Part shown: piece by piece, positions 10,474 through 20,768 of the stretch
Layout: every line of letters starts with the position of its first letter
Numbering within the stretch: position 1 is the stretch's first letter
Source: Orobanche coerulescens
Lineage: Eukaryota; Streptophyta; Magnoliopsida; Lamiales; Orobanchaceae
Direction of reading: 5' to 3'
Length of the DNA: 64,000 bases
Assembly: GCA_033398695.1 (NCBI GenBank)
Contig: CM065802.1
Location: forward strand, 138,494,096-138,558,095
Program-made: the position numbers and the translations under genes
Notes under the pieces: model-generated
Database searches by the model: none
The model's input: only the letters and a program-made list of their open reading frames with translations
What the model was told of the DNA's origin: nothing

Positions 10474-11814
10474 GGAAAAATATGATGTGCTCGGTGCTGC
10501 TAAAACTTGGGTTCAAAAGACAATTGGAAACTTGTATAAGGTATACAAGTGTAGGTTTAAGAAAAAACACTTCTAACAAATAAAGGACAACAAAACAAAA
10601 TAGAAGAATCGACCTGAATGCATTCCAGAAGAAGATTTCTCAAAACTCTTGACGTTATGGAATAAAAAAGATGTGGCGGTAATTTTATAAATAGTTTCTT
10701 TATTACTAGTTTTTGTTAATATTTAGAGTTGTCTTTTGGTGTATTTGGTCAGTTGAGTTGTATATATTAATGTGCGTGTAGAAACGTTGTTCGCGGGCAA
10801 AACAAATACGCATGTCTCTTAAATATATGCACACGGCTGGTCCAAAAAATTTTGCTAGGATTCGTGACAAAATGGTAATGTCTTTGTTTTTCTTGTGATT
10901 TGTGTTTTTCCCCACACTTTGATACTTTCTTGTTGATGTCTCTGTAACCATGAATACAGAAAAATGAAGATCCAAACAACGAATTCCCCACTTTAACCTA
11001 AATGTTTGAATGTACATGTAAAAGGACATATGTGCGTGTATATGTTGATACATATGATGACACGGGAAGAAAAATTTTAAGTTTGTATTTCAATTTCACA
11101 ATAGATTTTTCTTTTGATAGTAAACTATTTTTTTAGACGTTAAATTGCAGTTGTTTTAGACGTTAAAATGCAGTTTTTAGATGTTAAAATGCTGTTTTTT
11201 ATTTTACACTATAACAACTTTTTATAGCAGTTTTTTGGACAAATGTTGTTTTCCAGCATTTAAATGCAGTTTTTTTACATTAAAATCATCCATTTGATAG
11301 CATATTTTTGGACATCATGTAGCTGTTTTTTAGACAATAAAAAACTATTTTTTTCTACCTTGAAATGCAGTTTTTTGACATCATAAACAGCTTTTAATTA
11401 GCAGATTTTTTAGCAATATTGTCCTATTCATTTTTGAATAATATTGAAGGAACAAATGAAGAACTACAAACTTCTAAAAGGTGGAAGTGATGCGGTAGAT
11501 CCTTATATGGTTGTGATGAACAAACAGAATGACGGATACCGTTGCCTTTATGGTAGAGCCGTTACTAATAAACTGATAAAAAAGTGGATGGTGGTGATAC
11601 ATCATACATGATTCCAGCGGGACTTATGGAATCATTCAAAGTAAATAAAATTGAAAGAGATCGGTTGATTGAAATTCGGAAAGAGATTCAAGAGGACCAT
11701 GAAAGAAAAAAGGCCGAATTAGAAGCTATGCGACTAGATATTAACAACCAGCGAGAAAACTTTGAAGCGATGATGTGGAAGTTTATGGAACAACAACCTC
11801 CGGAAGGTCGATAG
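10474..11814 (+). pseudogene. Transposase_24 (TNPA-like) pseudogene of the CACTA element
   Basis: Plus-strand pieces match the plant Ptta/En/Spm Transposase_24 family in order. The first (about 10474-10679) has a GAAKTWVQKTIGNLYK block and NRPECIPEEDFSKLLTLW. The second (about 10780-10872) has the family signature MHTAGPKNFARIRDKM. The third starts near 10959. The last (about 11451-11814) ends in an Arg/Glu-rich probable coiled coil (ERDRLIEIRKEIQEDHERKK, then NNQRENFEAMMWKFMEQQ). A GT...AG intron at about 10873-10958 separates pieces two and three, and another begins at about 10680. In-frame stops occur near 10576 and 10601 and in the third piece. The family binds subterminal repeats and is not the catalytic transposase. 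Confidence 0.8.
11115..11405 (+). repeat. Degenerate tandem repeat, unit about 20-25 bp
   Basis: Many imperfect copies of TTTTTAGACGTTAAAATGCAG-like units lie between coding pieces of the Transposase_24 pseudogene, probably within an intron. Confidence 0.7.
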
Positions 11815-12094
11815 TTTATAATATGAATTATCGTCAATGTTTAGTACAAGTCTAGGATGTTTTTAATACTTTTTTTTGTAATTATAATTGACTACTTTGT
11901 GTTGACTTTGATTTATGGTTGTTACTTTGAATTTAGACATATGTCAAAGGAGATCATAAAATTATATATGATACACCTGTTATTATTGTTGTGGTGTAAC
12001 TGTATAGTAATTGTATATTCATACCAATGTAGTAAAATATATGTAGCATTTGCATCACTAGAATAAAATGTCTCGTTAGTGTTAGAAAAGTCCC

Positions 12095-12515
12095 AAAAAT
12101 AAAGTTGCATTTGAGTGCTAATAAGGTTGCATTTTTTGCAATTCAAGACGTAACAAAGGTTGCATATACATATAGAAATGTTGCAATTCTTTATTAGAAA
12201 CGTAATAAAGGTTGCAATTGATTATAAAAAAAGTTGCATTTTGGTAACTCAAACAGTTAAAAAAATTGCAAATAAGTGTAAAAAAGTTGCATATGAGCAT
12301 AAAAAAGTTGCTTTTGCATAAAAAACGTTGCATTCAAAAACGTTGAATCTAAATAATATGTGCAACTATTTTAGAAAGGGTTGCATTTTCCAATAAAAAG
12401 ATTGCTTTATGTCTAATGCAACTTCGCCTAATGCAGCCTTTGGTAAAAGGTTGCTTTAGGCATAATGCAACTTTTTCAAGGCTTAATGCAACCTTTTAGG
12501 GGGGTTGAATTAACC
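12095..12515 (+). repeat. CACTA 3' subterminal TTGCA repeats
   Basis: About twenty copies of a short motif, mainly AAAGTTGCAT or AGGTTGCATT, with a few inverted (ATGCAACTTT) close to the TIR. Confidence 0.85.
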
Positions 12516-12531
12516 TCATTTTGTAGTAGTG
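12516..12531 (-). repeat. CACTA 3' terminal inverted repeat
   Basis: TCATTTTGTAGTAGTG, the exact reverse complement of 8060-8075. The same end recurs at 62020-62035. Confidence 0.92.
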
Positions 12532-12539
12532 GGAGGTGA

Positions 12540-13762
12540 TTGATGATGATTGTACTATTCTTCCCCCCATTTAATATGCGCTCATGCCTTAGTGAGGACG
12601 TCCTCAATAGTTCGACAAGGATACTTGGTGAGGTCCTTGTCGAGGTCCGATGAGAAGTCCTTTCGTGAAGGCAGTGATGGCTGTCTGAGTATTGAAATTA
12701 GCTATGCACACTTTCTCCCGGTTGAAAAGCCAGATATAGTCCCGACGGGACTCTCCGCATCGCTGTACTATGGCGTATAGATCTTCAGAAATCTTCTCCA
12801 ATTTCCCGCTGCTCACATGTTGTTGGATAAAATATTTGTTAGCTGGGCAAAACTGGAAATGGAATAATTAGGTAAATTTTTGTACCATTGGAGGGTCGCT
12901 CCTGTCAAACTAGAACCGAACCCCTTATACATGCAAGCCTGTTGCAATTCACATGGAATAGCAGTGGTGACCATCCTCTATTTGTATTGGGCAATATGGT
13001 CGCTTGGGTCGGTTGTTCCGTCAAACATCTGCATAGTCGGGAAGTTGAACTTGTTGGGCATCTCCAATGATGCTATCTCATCAACAAAAAAGAGTCGGAT
13101 AATTGTTTTCTGAGCTCTTGTCTATCGATGTTGGAACACCCGAAATTCTCTAGATGAGGCCTCCATCTCAGCCAACTTACGTGCCATGTCTGCTTCTTTG
13201 ATTGTGTAAGAAGTTGACATGGGAGGTAGAGTTGGCTCGTGGGTGATTTCAAGATTCTCGCTTCAGGTGCAGGAAGCTCCGGGTTCGATCCTTGGTGCAT
13301 CACCAGAGTCTATCCCTTGGCTAGACCCAGTTGTGGCATTGTTGGCGCCGGTTGCAGTGAAGATCGCATCGCCCATTTATCCTCTAGTAGCCTTCTGTCT
13401 TTTCGTAATAGGTTGTTCGAGAGTTGGTTTATGTTCAACTTAAAGGAAGGTCACATGACCTGTATCGATGAGGTCGGGTTCGGCGTGTGTTGCTCAAATC
13501 CGCCGCCAGGAGGAGTTATGATGTGATCATCAAGACATATCATCGAGTTGATCGTAACTCTGAAGCGAGAAGTCAAGTCGATCGGGTTGGTCTGGCTCTT
13601 GGATATCTCTAGGTGGACAAGCAAATCAGCATTTTCCTTCTCCAGCTTTTGCCTACTCTCTCGCTCCTGGTTCATCTGCTCAGCCAGAGCGGCAATCTGG
13701 GCACTGAAATCCAACTGGGCCATCGGGTCGGAGAAAATCATCGAATCATATCCGTCAAACAT
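12540..13762 (-). pseudogene. Tat gag pseudogene
   Basis: The minus strand starts with MFDGYDSMIFSDPMAQLDFS and an Ala/Gln/Glu-rich probable coiled coil (13451-13762). Further left it shows NFPTMQMFDGTTDPSDHIAQYK (about 12970-13050), the retrotransposon gag core of Tat elements, then SGKLEKISEDLYAIVQR, ESRRDYIWLFNREKVCI and NTQTAITAFTKGLL (12604-12816). The frame changes several times and stops are frequent, for example after AQYK. Gag would form the cytoplasmic particle; this copy cannot. The CACTA element interrupts its downstream part. Confidence 0.8.
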
Positions 13763-13813
13763 GGATGGTATTAAAAGACTCTATGGTACGACTGTTGATT
13801 AACTCGATTGCTA

Positions 13814-13833
13814 GGGCCCCACGGTGGGCGCCA
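13814..13833 (-). promoter_or_regulatory. Tat primer-binding site
   Basis: The minus strand reads TGGCGCCCACCGTGGGGCCC, the characteristic Tat/Athila-type PBS. With GTTTGGCGCC next to an LTR ending CTACA, it was adjacent to the 5' LTR at 46747 before LTR C landed in the 5-bp gap. Confidence 0.85.
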
Positions 13834-14394
13834 AACTTGTAACACCCCCAAGTTATTCAGGGTATATTACAGCGCCGTGAGCCCCACCTTGGGACTCACA
13901 AAGCTATTTATACGCGGAACACATGAACTCTGACCGAGGAGGTCCAATACAATAAATGAAGGACAATAAAAATGGTATTCAAACCATATCCAATATATAT
14001 CCAGATACAACACATCTCAATTCAATATCACAGCAACACAGGCTGGAACATCAACAAAATCGAAAACAGTACTCGAGTATTCAAAAAACATTCAACTACA
14101 ACAACACTAAATGGAGGAAATACAAAACATAACCAGAGACAAGACACAGCATCACACTTGCCCATCATCTTCTTGCCGACCCGGTACGTGCCTATCTGCT
14201 CTCATGGATCCTGAAATACATGAAAGGTATTTCCCCCATAAAGGGGTTAGCCGTAGAATAGCTAGTACAAGTATATCGAATACGAAACACAATACTCCTC
14301 GACAATAAAGTAAATGTAATCATCATCTCATCAATTCAAGACTAATATTCTGGAATAACTTAATCTCATAGCATCACATTCATTTCATACATGA

Positions 14395-14535
14395 TTAATC
14401 GCAGAACCGCACCAGAGGCTACGGAACCCTCAGAGGACCCGTCGGTCCGTCCCAGAGTGGTTAACCCAAAATATCCGTGGAACTGCACTAGAGGCTATGG
14501 AACCCTCAGAGGACCCGTCGGTCTGTCCCAGAGTA
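14395..14535 (-). repeat. Two-copy tandem repeat in LTR C
   Basis: Two copies of about 75 bp with the core GGAACCCTCAGAGGACCCG and GTCCCAGAGT. Place and style match the tandem repeats in B, D and T1. Confidence 0.85.
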
Positions 14536-15164
14536 GATATAAACCATTATACAATTCATATATCTTACTTTCAAAGTCGAGAACGCACAATCATAAACAT
14601 ATACTTACCTTTGAGACATCGAGAATTTGGAAGGAAAAGAGTATAAGTTCGGTAGGTCCAAGAACGTACTTCCGGCACCTAAACGATTCGTAAGGAATAC
14701 GATAATCAGTAATCCATACTCGAATCACACGAAGAAACTCCTGAAACCCGCGTACGATTCTCGAAACCACAAGGATAATCATCTAGAGGTTTGAAAATCA
14801 CCCAAACCCTCTCAAGTCCGAACAAGATACAAAATAATCCATATAATCGTAGGGAAAACATGGGTACGGGGTAGATGCATCATATTCTCAAAGATCTCAA
14901 GCTCCAAAATGGATAAATCGGACGAATCTAAGAAAATCCCCAAAAATTCCCAAAACTAGGGTTCTAAGGAATTTACCTTGATTTGGAAGATAGAAAAGGA
15001 ATAGATGTTGTGTAATCTTTGTTATTCAACCAAAGATGATGATATATGAAGAAGGATCGCCTCCAAACGCTCCGAATCGTCCAATCTCGATGCTTTCATC
15101 GGAAAAGGAAGGAAAAGATGGAAAATGACGATTTCAGGGGTTGATTTCCCCTTATATAAAACGC

Positions 15165-15618
15165 CAGGTTAGCACACGCTAAGATCGGGGCTAGCCTGCG
15201 CTAACAGGGTCACCCGGTAGTCCTGTGGCTTCTGTCCTGAGACGTTACCGCATGCCACCATACCTTAGCGTGTGCTAACTGTTGTCCTACAAAACTTCCA
15301 GCTCACTGCCCAACTCCGCTAGCATGCGCTACGACTGGGCACTAGCGCGTTCTACGCAACACCTTTAGCGTGAGCTAGCTGCTGCCTAGCGTGCGTTACC
15401 TGCTAGTCCAGAAAGTAGAAATACCTCACTGCCTCTGCCGACTCAGCTCGTTAGTGTGCGCTATGGATGATGTTAGCGCGCGCTACTGACCACGAATAGC
15501 GTGCGCTAGCGAACTCCTAGCGTGCGCTAACTGCTAGTCCAGAGAGCAGAATTAGCTACTGCCTCTGCCAAGCCTGGACCCTTAGCGTGCGCTAAGGCTC
15601 AAAGATAGCGTGCGCTAC
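15165..15618 (-). repeat. Inverted-repeat array, TAGCGTGCGCTA type, LTR C
   Basis: About fourteen copies related to TAGCGTGCGCTA/TAGCGCACGCTA, with two more beyond the T1 insertion at 46545-46580. T1 landed inside the last copy, and its gctac TSD is part of the motif. Confidence 0.9.
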
Positions 15619-16186
15619 TGTAACACCCCAAATTCACTTAAGGGACATTACACGCCGTAGGACCCTCATGAGGTCTACCAGGCTAACACATGACATATAA
15701 ACCACAATGAAATCCCAAAAGACGCACTCAACATAGTAAAATAAGACCGTGGCCTCGGGAAAAATATTTTGATGGAAGTACATGAAGAATAAGTCAAATA
15801 CCAATTCATTGCCCACGCGGGGGACTTAAACCAAGTTTAAAAGTAATCAGTATAACTCCAATACCTAAACAAATACAATGACAAAGCATGAAAAATATAG
15901 ACTCGAACCTCATCATCATGCCAGACCATCCTTTGCGTTCGCATCCCATGCCAGCTCCTCAGCTCGACCAATACCTGAAATGCATAAGACGCATTTTCCC
16001 CATTTAAGGGGTTAACATTCGAATAGCTAGTGCAAGTACACAATTAAACTACATTATATACAAATACGATTTACACAGTCATCTCATTTAGAAAACATTT
16101 GAAAAGCCATATTCCGGATATCACATTGGCGTTCAAACAGTTTAAGAAATCATCACAATATCACAAACATTCACAACAGGTAACCT

Positions 16187-16400
16187 GTGGCCGTTCCCCT
16201 TAGTATCGACCCCAGACGCCCCATCGAACGCTCCGGGTGGGAAACCACTTTTGCGGCCGTACCCCTTAGTATCGGCCCCCAGACGCCCCGTCGAACGCTC
16301 CGGGTGGAAGTTCAACCACACACGTACCCAAGTCCACTTCCGCGGCCGTACCCCTTAGTATCGACCCCCAGATGTCCCGTCGAACGCTCCGGGTGGAAGG
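16187..16400 (-). repeat. Three-copy tandem repeat in T1 LTR
   Basis: Three units of about 70 bp with the core GGCCGTACCCCTTAGTATCG and CGAACGCTCCGGGTGG. The 5' LTR has the same three at about 43788-43999. Confidence 0.9.
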
Positions 16401-17026
16401 AACAAGTGACTCACACATCCAAAATATCAAGATTCATCATTCATATCGAAACCGTAACACACATAACGGAATGTAATGCATGTACTTGCCTTGAATAAAA
16501 TGACGCGAAAGGAAAAGGTGAACAACAAGGTTTCGGTACGAATAATCTTCACAAATCCGATCCTACACAACCACGATATACAGTCGATCTCAATAATGCG
16601 GAAACGTAAGAATTCGCCTTAATTCTACCCGTTGGGACGTTTCGTTGGACAATACAAGGTCAAAACCGATTCCAAACTATCAACGGGGAAAAACATCGAG
16701 TTTAATCCGCAAAACCACAAGAGAAACAATGGATGGTGATTACGCTATCGAAATCTAACAATCATACGAGGAAAATCGGACTAGAAGGGTGAAGACCAAA
16801 ACAAAACCCCAAAATCCCCAAAAGTTAGGGTTCTAAGGAAATATACCTCGATTCGGACGGATTGAGGATGATTATGATGATGATGATAAACCTTGATTGA
16901 AGCGCAATAATCAATCTATGGAGGAACTTTATGGATTGTTCCGCACAAATCGCTCCAAATCGCCCGAGAAGTTCACGTCGCGGACATGGGAAGGAAAAGA
17001 AGGGAAATGACACATCAGAAGTCAAC

Positions 17027-17045
17027 TCAGGGTTTAAATACCTGA
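17027..17045 (-). promoter_or_regulatory. T1 TATA box flanked by a short dyad
   Basis: The minus strand reads TATTTAAA flanked by TCAGG and CCTGA (17027-17031 and 17041-17045), a 5-bp inverted repeat around the TATA box. The array begins directly upstream in sense. The 5' LTR copy has one mismatch in the dyad. Confidence 0.6.
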
Positions 17046-17375
17046 CAGAGCATTACGTACGCTAACACGAATAGTTAGCGTACGCTAAGGTGTCTTACGT
17101 ACGTAACTCCTTTAAGTTAACGTATGTAAGAGCCTGACAGAACATTCTGCCCGATTGGCTGAGGCCGATAGCGCACGCTACGCCAAATCGTTAACGTGCG
17201 CTACGAAGAGTTTTACGTACGTAACAAACGCCCGCTAACGCACGTAAGGGATGGGCAGAAACTGGACAGAACCCCCGTTGAAGTTCCATAACGTACGTTA
17301 CAACTAAGGGATAACGTACGCTATGCAGGTAACGATAGCGCACGCTAATTAGCATGCATAACGTGCGTTATGCAT
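17046..17375 (-). repeat. Inverted-repeat array, mixed TTACGTACGTAA and TAGCGCACGCTA type, T1 LTR
   Basis: About twelve copies. Some are TTACGTACGTAA, some TAGCGCACGCTA, and some are hybrids with one arm of each (TTACGTACGCTA, TTAACGTGCGCTA). All keep the CG-NN-CG core. The 5' LTR has the same series at about 45685-46000. Confidence 0.9.
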
Positions 17376-17897
17376 GCAGCAGTTAAGTACTACTGAACAT
17401 CGTTTTCTGCACATGACGATACGAAAACGGAACGCGACACAAGGTCAAACCCAGAAGCGTAAACACGAGATATTCACGACAACTAAGTTAAGTACTGAAA
17501 GATAATACACTCCCAACTACCGGGGAATCCAAAATACGACAAGGAGGATAAAATTCCCTAAACTTTTAGGAAATTACAAAATGGCCCAAACGTCCGAAAA
17601 ATCACGATAAGACGTCGGATTAATAATCCAAAACTCACAACATGAGCCACTCAACCATACAAACTCATGGAAAAAGGAAAATAACGAAATTGAACGAGCT
17701 TTACAAGAATCGAATATACACGCGATAAAACATAGCTCAAGACAAAAATACGTAAAAACATCACCGAAACTCGTCCAAATGGAAAAATTCCAAGAATAAA
17801 ATAGATTCAGAAGTCCAAAATAGTAACAAGCGAGTCATCCGAAATGAACATACACCAAAAATAGAAATTACCAAAAATAGAAAGTACGGATATTACA
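17376..17897 (-). other. T1 U3 start
   Basis: No gene. It contains the sense block GGGCCATTTTGTAATTTCC that is also present in LTRs B and D, which is the evidence that these LTRs are related. Confidence 0.7.
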
Positions 17898-17912
17898 TTC
17901 TCTGCCCCTAAA
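17898..17912 (-). other. T1 polypurine tract
   Basis: The minus strand reads a G/A-rich tract with AGGGGCAGAGAA directly before the 3' LTR start, the expected plus-strand primer position. Confidence 0.75.
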
Positions 17913-17926
17913 AATAAGTTTCGTCC

Positions 17927-20768
17927 CTAAACTTTCAACACGAATAACTCGGGGTATCTCCACTTCATATCATCTTCCGTATCCCATGTGGATTCCTCGG
18001 ATCCATATCTCGACCACTGCACCTTAACCAAAGGAATAGTCTTGTGCCTAAGTTGTTTCACCCGACGCTCTAAAATCTGAATCGGCCTCTCCACGGTGGT
18101 AATGTCGGGCCCCAACTCAATCTCTTCAAAATCAATAATATGGATAGGATCCGGTACGTACCTCATAAGATGGGAAACATGAAACACGTTATGCACGTGA
18201 CTCAAGGACGGCGGTAAGCCTAGCCGATATGCAAGCTCTCCAACTCTCTCCAAAATCTCGAACGGTCTAATATATCTTGGACTAAGTTTACCCTTCCGGC
18301 CGAAGCGGTAAACTCCCCGTGTCGGAGACACCTTAAGCAACACATGGTCTCCCACCTCAAACTCTAACGGCCGGCGACGCGTGTCGGCATAAAACTTCTG
18401 TCGACTCTGGGCTATCAACAATCTATCACGAATCAAAGCAATCTTCTCTCACGTCTTGACTACCATATCCGGTTCGGTACCAAAAAACTCGGAAGTATCA
18501 TCCCATCACAATGGTGATCTGCACCTCCTCCCATACAATGCCTCGAATGGTGCCATTTTGATCGAGGCGTGCCAACTATTGTTGTACGTGAACTCGATCA
18601 ATGGCAAGTGTGACTCCCAATCATCCTTCCAGTCTAAAGCACAGGCTCTCAACATATCCTCCAGCGTCTGAATCGTCCGCTCTGACTGCCCGTCTGTCTG
18701 AGGGTGGTAGGATGTACTGAGTCTCAACTCAGTCCTTAAAGCTCGATGAACAGCCTGCCAAAAATGTGATACAAACCGGCCATCTCTATCCGAAACAATA
18801 CTCCTAGGAGTCCCATGTAACCTCACTATCTCTGCAATAAACACTCGTGCCAGCCTCTCCGGCCCCCAAGTGTCCTTAATACCCAGGAAATGAGCTGATT
18901 TGGTTAGTCGATCGACAATAACCCAAATCATGTTCATTCCAGTCCGAGTTCTAGGCATTCCAGTAATGAAATCCATATAGATGTCTTCCCACTTCCACTC
19001 CAGAATGGGAAGTGGTTGCAACAACCCCGCTGGCCGCTGATGCTCAATCTTAACCTGCTGACAGGTCAAACATTTTGCCACAAACTCGCTAACATCCGTC
19101 TTCAAATTGCTCCACCAGTAGTTACTCCTTACATCCTTGTACATCTTGCTCGTACCATGATGTATGGAGTAAGGTGTGGTATGAGCTTCACTCAAGATCT
19201 TCTGTCTCAGCTCAATATCACTCGGTACACATAATCTACCGTGAAATCTCAAAACTCCATCATCCTGAACCACAAATCCAGGGGCTTTCCCCTTCTTCAC
19301 GTCCTCTCTCAACTGGACTAAAAGTAGATCATTATATTGTCTCGCCTTGATATCATCAACCAAGGACGAAGTGATTTCTAACGCACAAAACTGGCCCTGA
19401 ACCCTCTGAACTCAAACCTCGATATCCTGACAGATCAAATCTCACTGGATTCTGCTCTAAGGTGGGAGTACCTCTAACATCTGTAGGGCCATCGGCTTAC
19501 GACTCAACTCATCTGCCACTACATTAGCCTTACCCGGATGATAAAGTATCTCGAGGTCATAATCTTTAATTAGATCCAACCACCTATGCTATCTCATATT
19601 CAACTCCTTTTGACTGAAGATGTACTTCAGACTATTGTGATCCGTAAAAATCTTACACGATGATCCATAGAGATAATGCCTCCATATTTTTAAAGCGAAG
19701 ACGACCGCTGCTAATTATAAATCAGGCGTAGGGTAGTTTGCTTCGTATGGTTTCAACTGACGGGATGCATAAGCAATGACTCTATCTCTCTGCATCAAGA
19801 CACATCCAAGTACGAGGTCAGAAGCATCACTATAAACCACAAAATCCTCGTTCCCCTGAGGCAAGGCTAGAACAGGTGCGGTAGTCAACCGTCTCTTCAA
19901 CTCATCAAAGCTGTCCTGCGTGTCTGCGGTCCACTCAAACTTCTGAGTCTTTTGAAGTAACTGGGTGAGTGGTCTAGCGATCTTGGAAAATCCTTCGACG
20001 AATCTACGGTAATAGCCTGCAAGTCCCAGAAAACTCCTCACCTCCTTCACATTCTTAGGCGGTTCTCACGCCATCACTGCCTCTATCTTCTGCGGATCTA
20101 CCCGAACTCCCTCCGCTGAAATCACATGCCCGAGGAATATCACTTCCTTGAGCCAAAACTCACACTTAGAGAACTTCGCGTACAGCTGCTCATCTCTCAA
20201 AATGTATAACACAGTCCGGAGATGTAAGGCGTGCTCCTCCTGACTCCGGGAATAGATAAGAATGTCGTCGATAAAGACGACTACGAATTTGTCCAGATAC
20301 TCAATAAAGACTTTGTTCATCAACTGCATGAATACTGTCGGGGCATTGGTTAGCCCAAACGGCATAACCACAAACTCATAATGTCCATATCTCATCCGAA
20401 AAGTAGCTTTCGGTATATCGCTATCCCGGATCCTCAACTGGTAGTAGCCCGATCATAAGTCAATTTTCGAGAAGACTGTCGCTCCCTGAAGCTGATCAAA
20501 TAAGTCATCGATTCGGGGCAAAGGGTACTTATTTTTTATGGTTAACTTTTTTAATTCTCGATAATCGATGCATAAACGAAGCGACCCATCCTTCTTCTTA
20601 ACAAAGAGCACAGGTGCACCCCAATGCGATGCACTTGGTCGAATATACCCTTTATCTAGCAACTCTCCCAACTGCTTCTTCAATTCTAACATCTCCGACG
20701 GTGCCATACGGTATGGCACACGAGAAACGGGAGCCGCGTTCGGCTCTAGATCAATAGGAAACTTAACC
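17927..20768 (-). pseudogene. T1 pol: RT, RNase H, integrase, chromodomain
   Basis: Starting at the T2 insertion on the minus strand: RT with [20 protein letters not shown] and the catalytic [10 protein letters not shown]; RNase H with VYSDAS; the integrase zinc region ([10 protein letters not shown] to CLTCQQ); integrase core with Asp in YMDF, Asp in VSDRDGRF and Glu in GQSERT; a C-terminal domain; and a chromodomain (PIQILERRVKQLR to ESTWDTEDDM) ending at 17927. The chromodomain and long LTRs place it near Tekay/Del. In-frame stops include TGA near 20452, TGA after AVMA near 20063, TAA exactly at the RNase H catalytic Glu codon near 19718, several at 19400-19620, and two near 18440-18505. 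Many fit C-to-T decay of CGA, CAG or TGG codons. Confidence 0.93.

Larger units (their letters stand above)
8060..12531 (+). mobile_element. CACTA (En/Spm) DNA transposon, deletion derivative
   Basis: The 4472-bp element has terminal inverted repeats CACTACTACAAAATGA at both ends. Subterminal regions are rich in short TTGCA-containing repeats, the usual CACTA arrangement. Flanking 3-bp candidates are aga (8057-8059) and gga (12532-12534), an imperfect TSD. It carries one recognisable gene, a Transposase_24 (TNPA-like) pseudogene. No TNPD-type transposase is visible, so it is non-autonomous. It also holds three tandem-repeat blocks. It sits within the Tat gag C-terminal region. Confidence 0.9.
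13838..15618 (-). mobile_element. Solo LTR C, larger part
   Basis: The plus strand starts TGTAACACCCCC, so the LTR end in sense is GGGGGTGTTACA. It is interrupted at 15619 by T1 and finishes at 46530-46742. TSD aaact is perfect (13833-13837 and 46743-46747). Total LTR length is about 1.99 kb. In sense order it has the TAGCGTGCGCTA-type array, TATATAA near 15150, the donor-like anchors AAGGTAAATT (near 14977) and AAGGTAAGTA (near 14605), and a tandem repeat. No coding region belongs to it. Confidence 0.9.
15619..17897 (-). repeat. T1 3' LTR
   Basis: 2279 bp. The plus strand begins TGTAACACCCC and ends GGATATTACA, so sense is TGTAATATCC...GGGGTGTTACA. It matches 43219-46529 once solo LTR S is removed (about 2264 bp). 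Sense order is U3, array (17046-17375), TATA (17033-17040), donor-like anchors (GAGGTATAT near 16847 and AAGGCAAGTA near 16485), tandem repeat, end. Confidence 0.95.
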
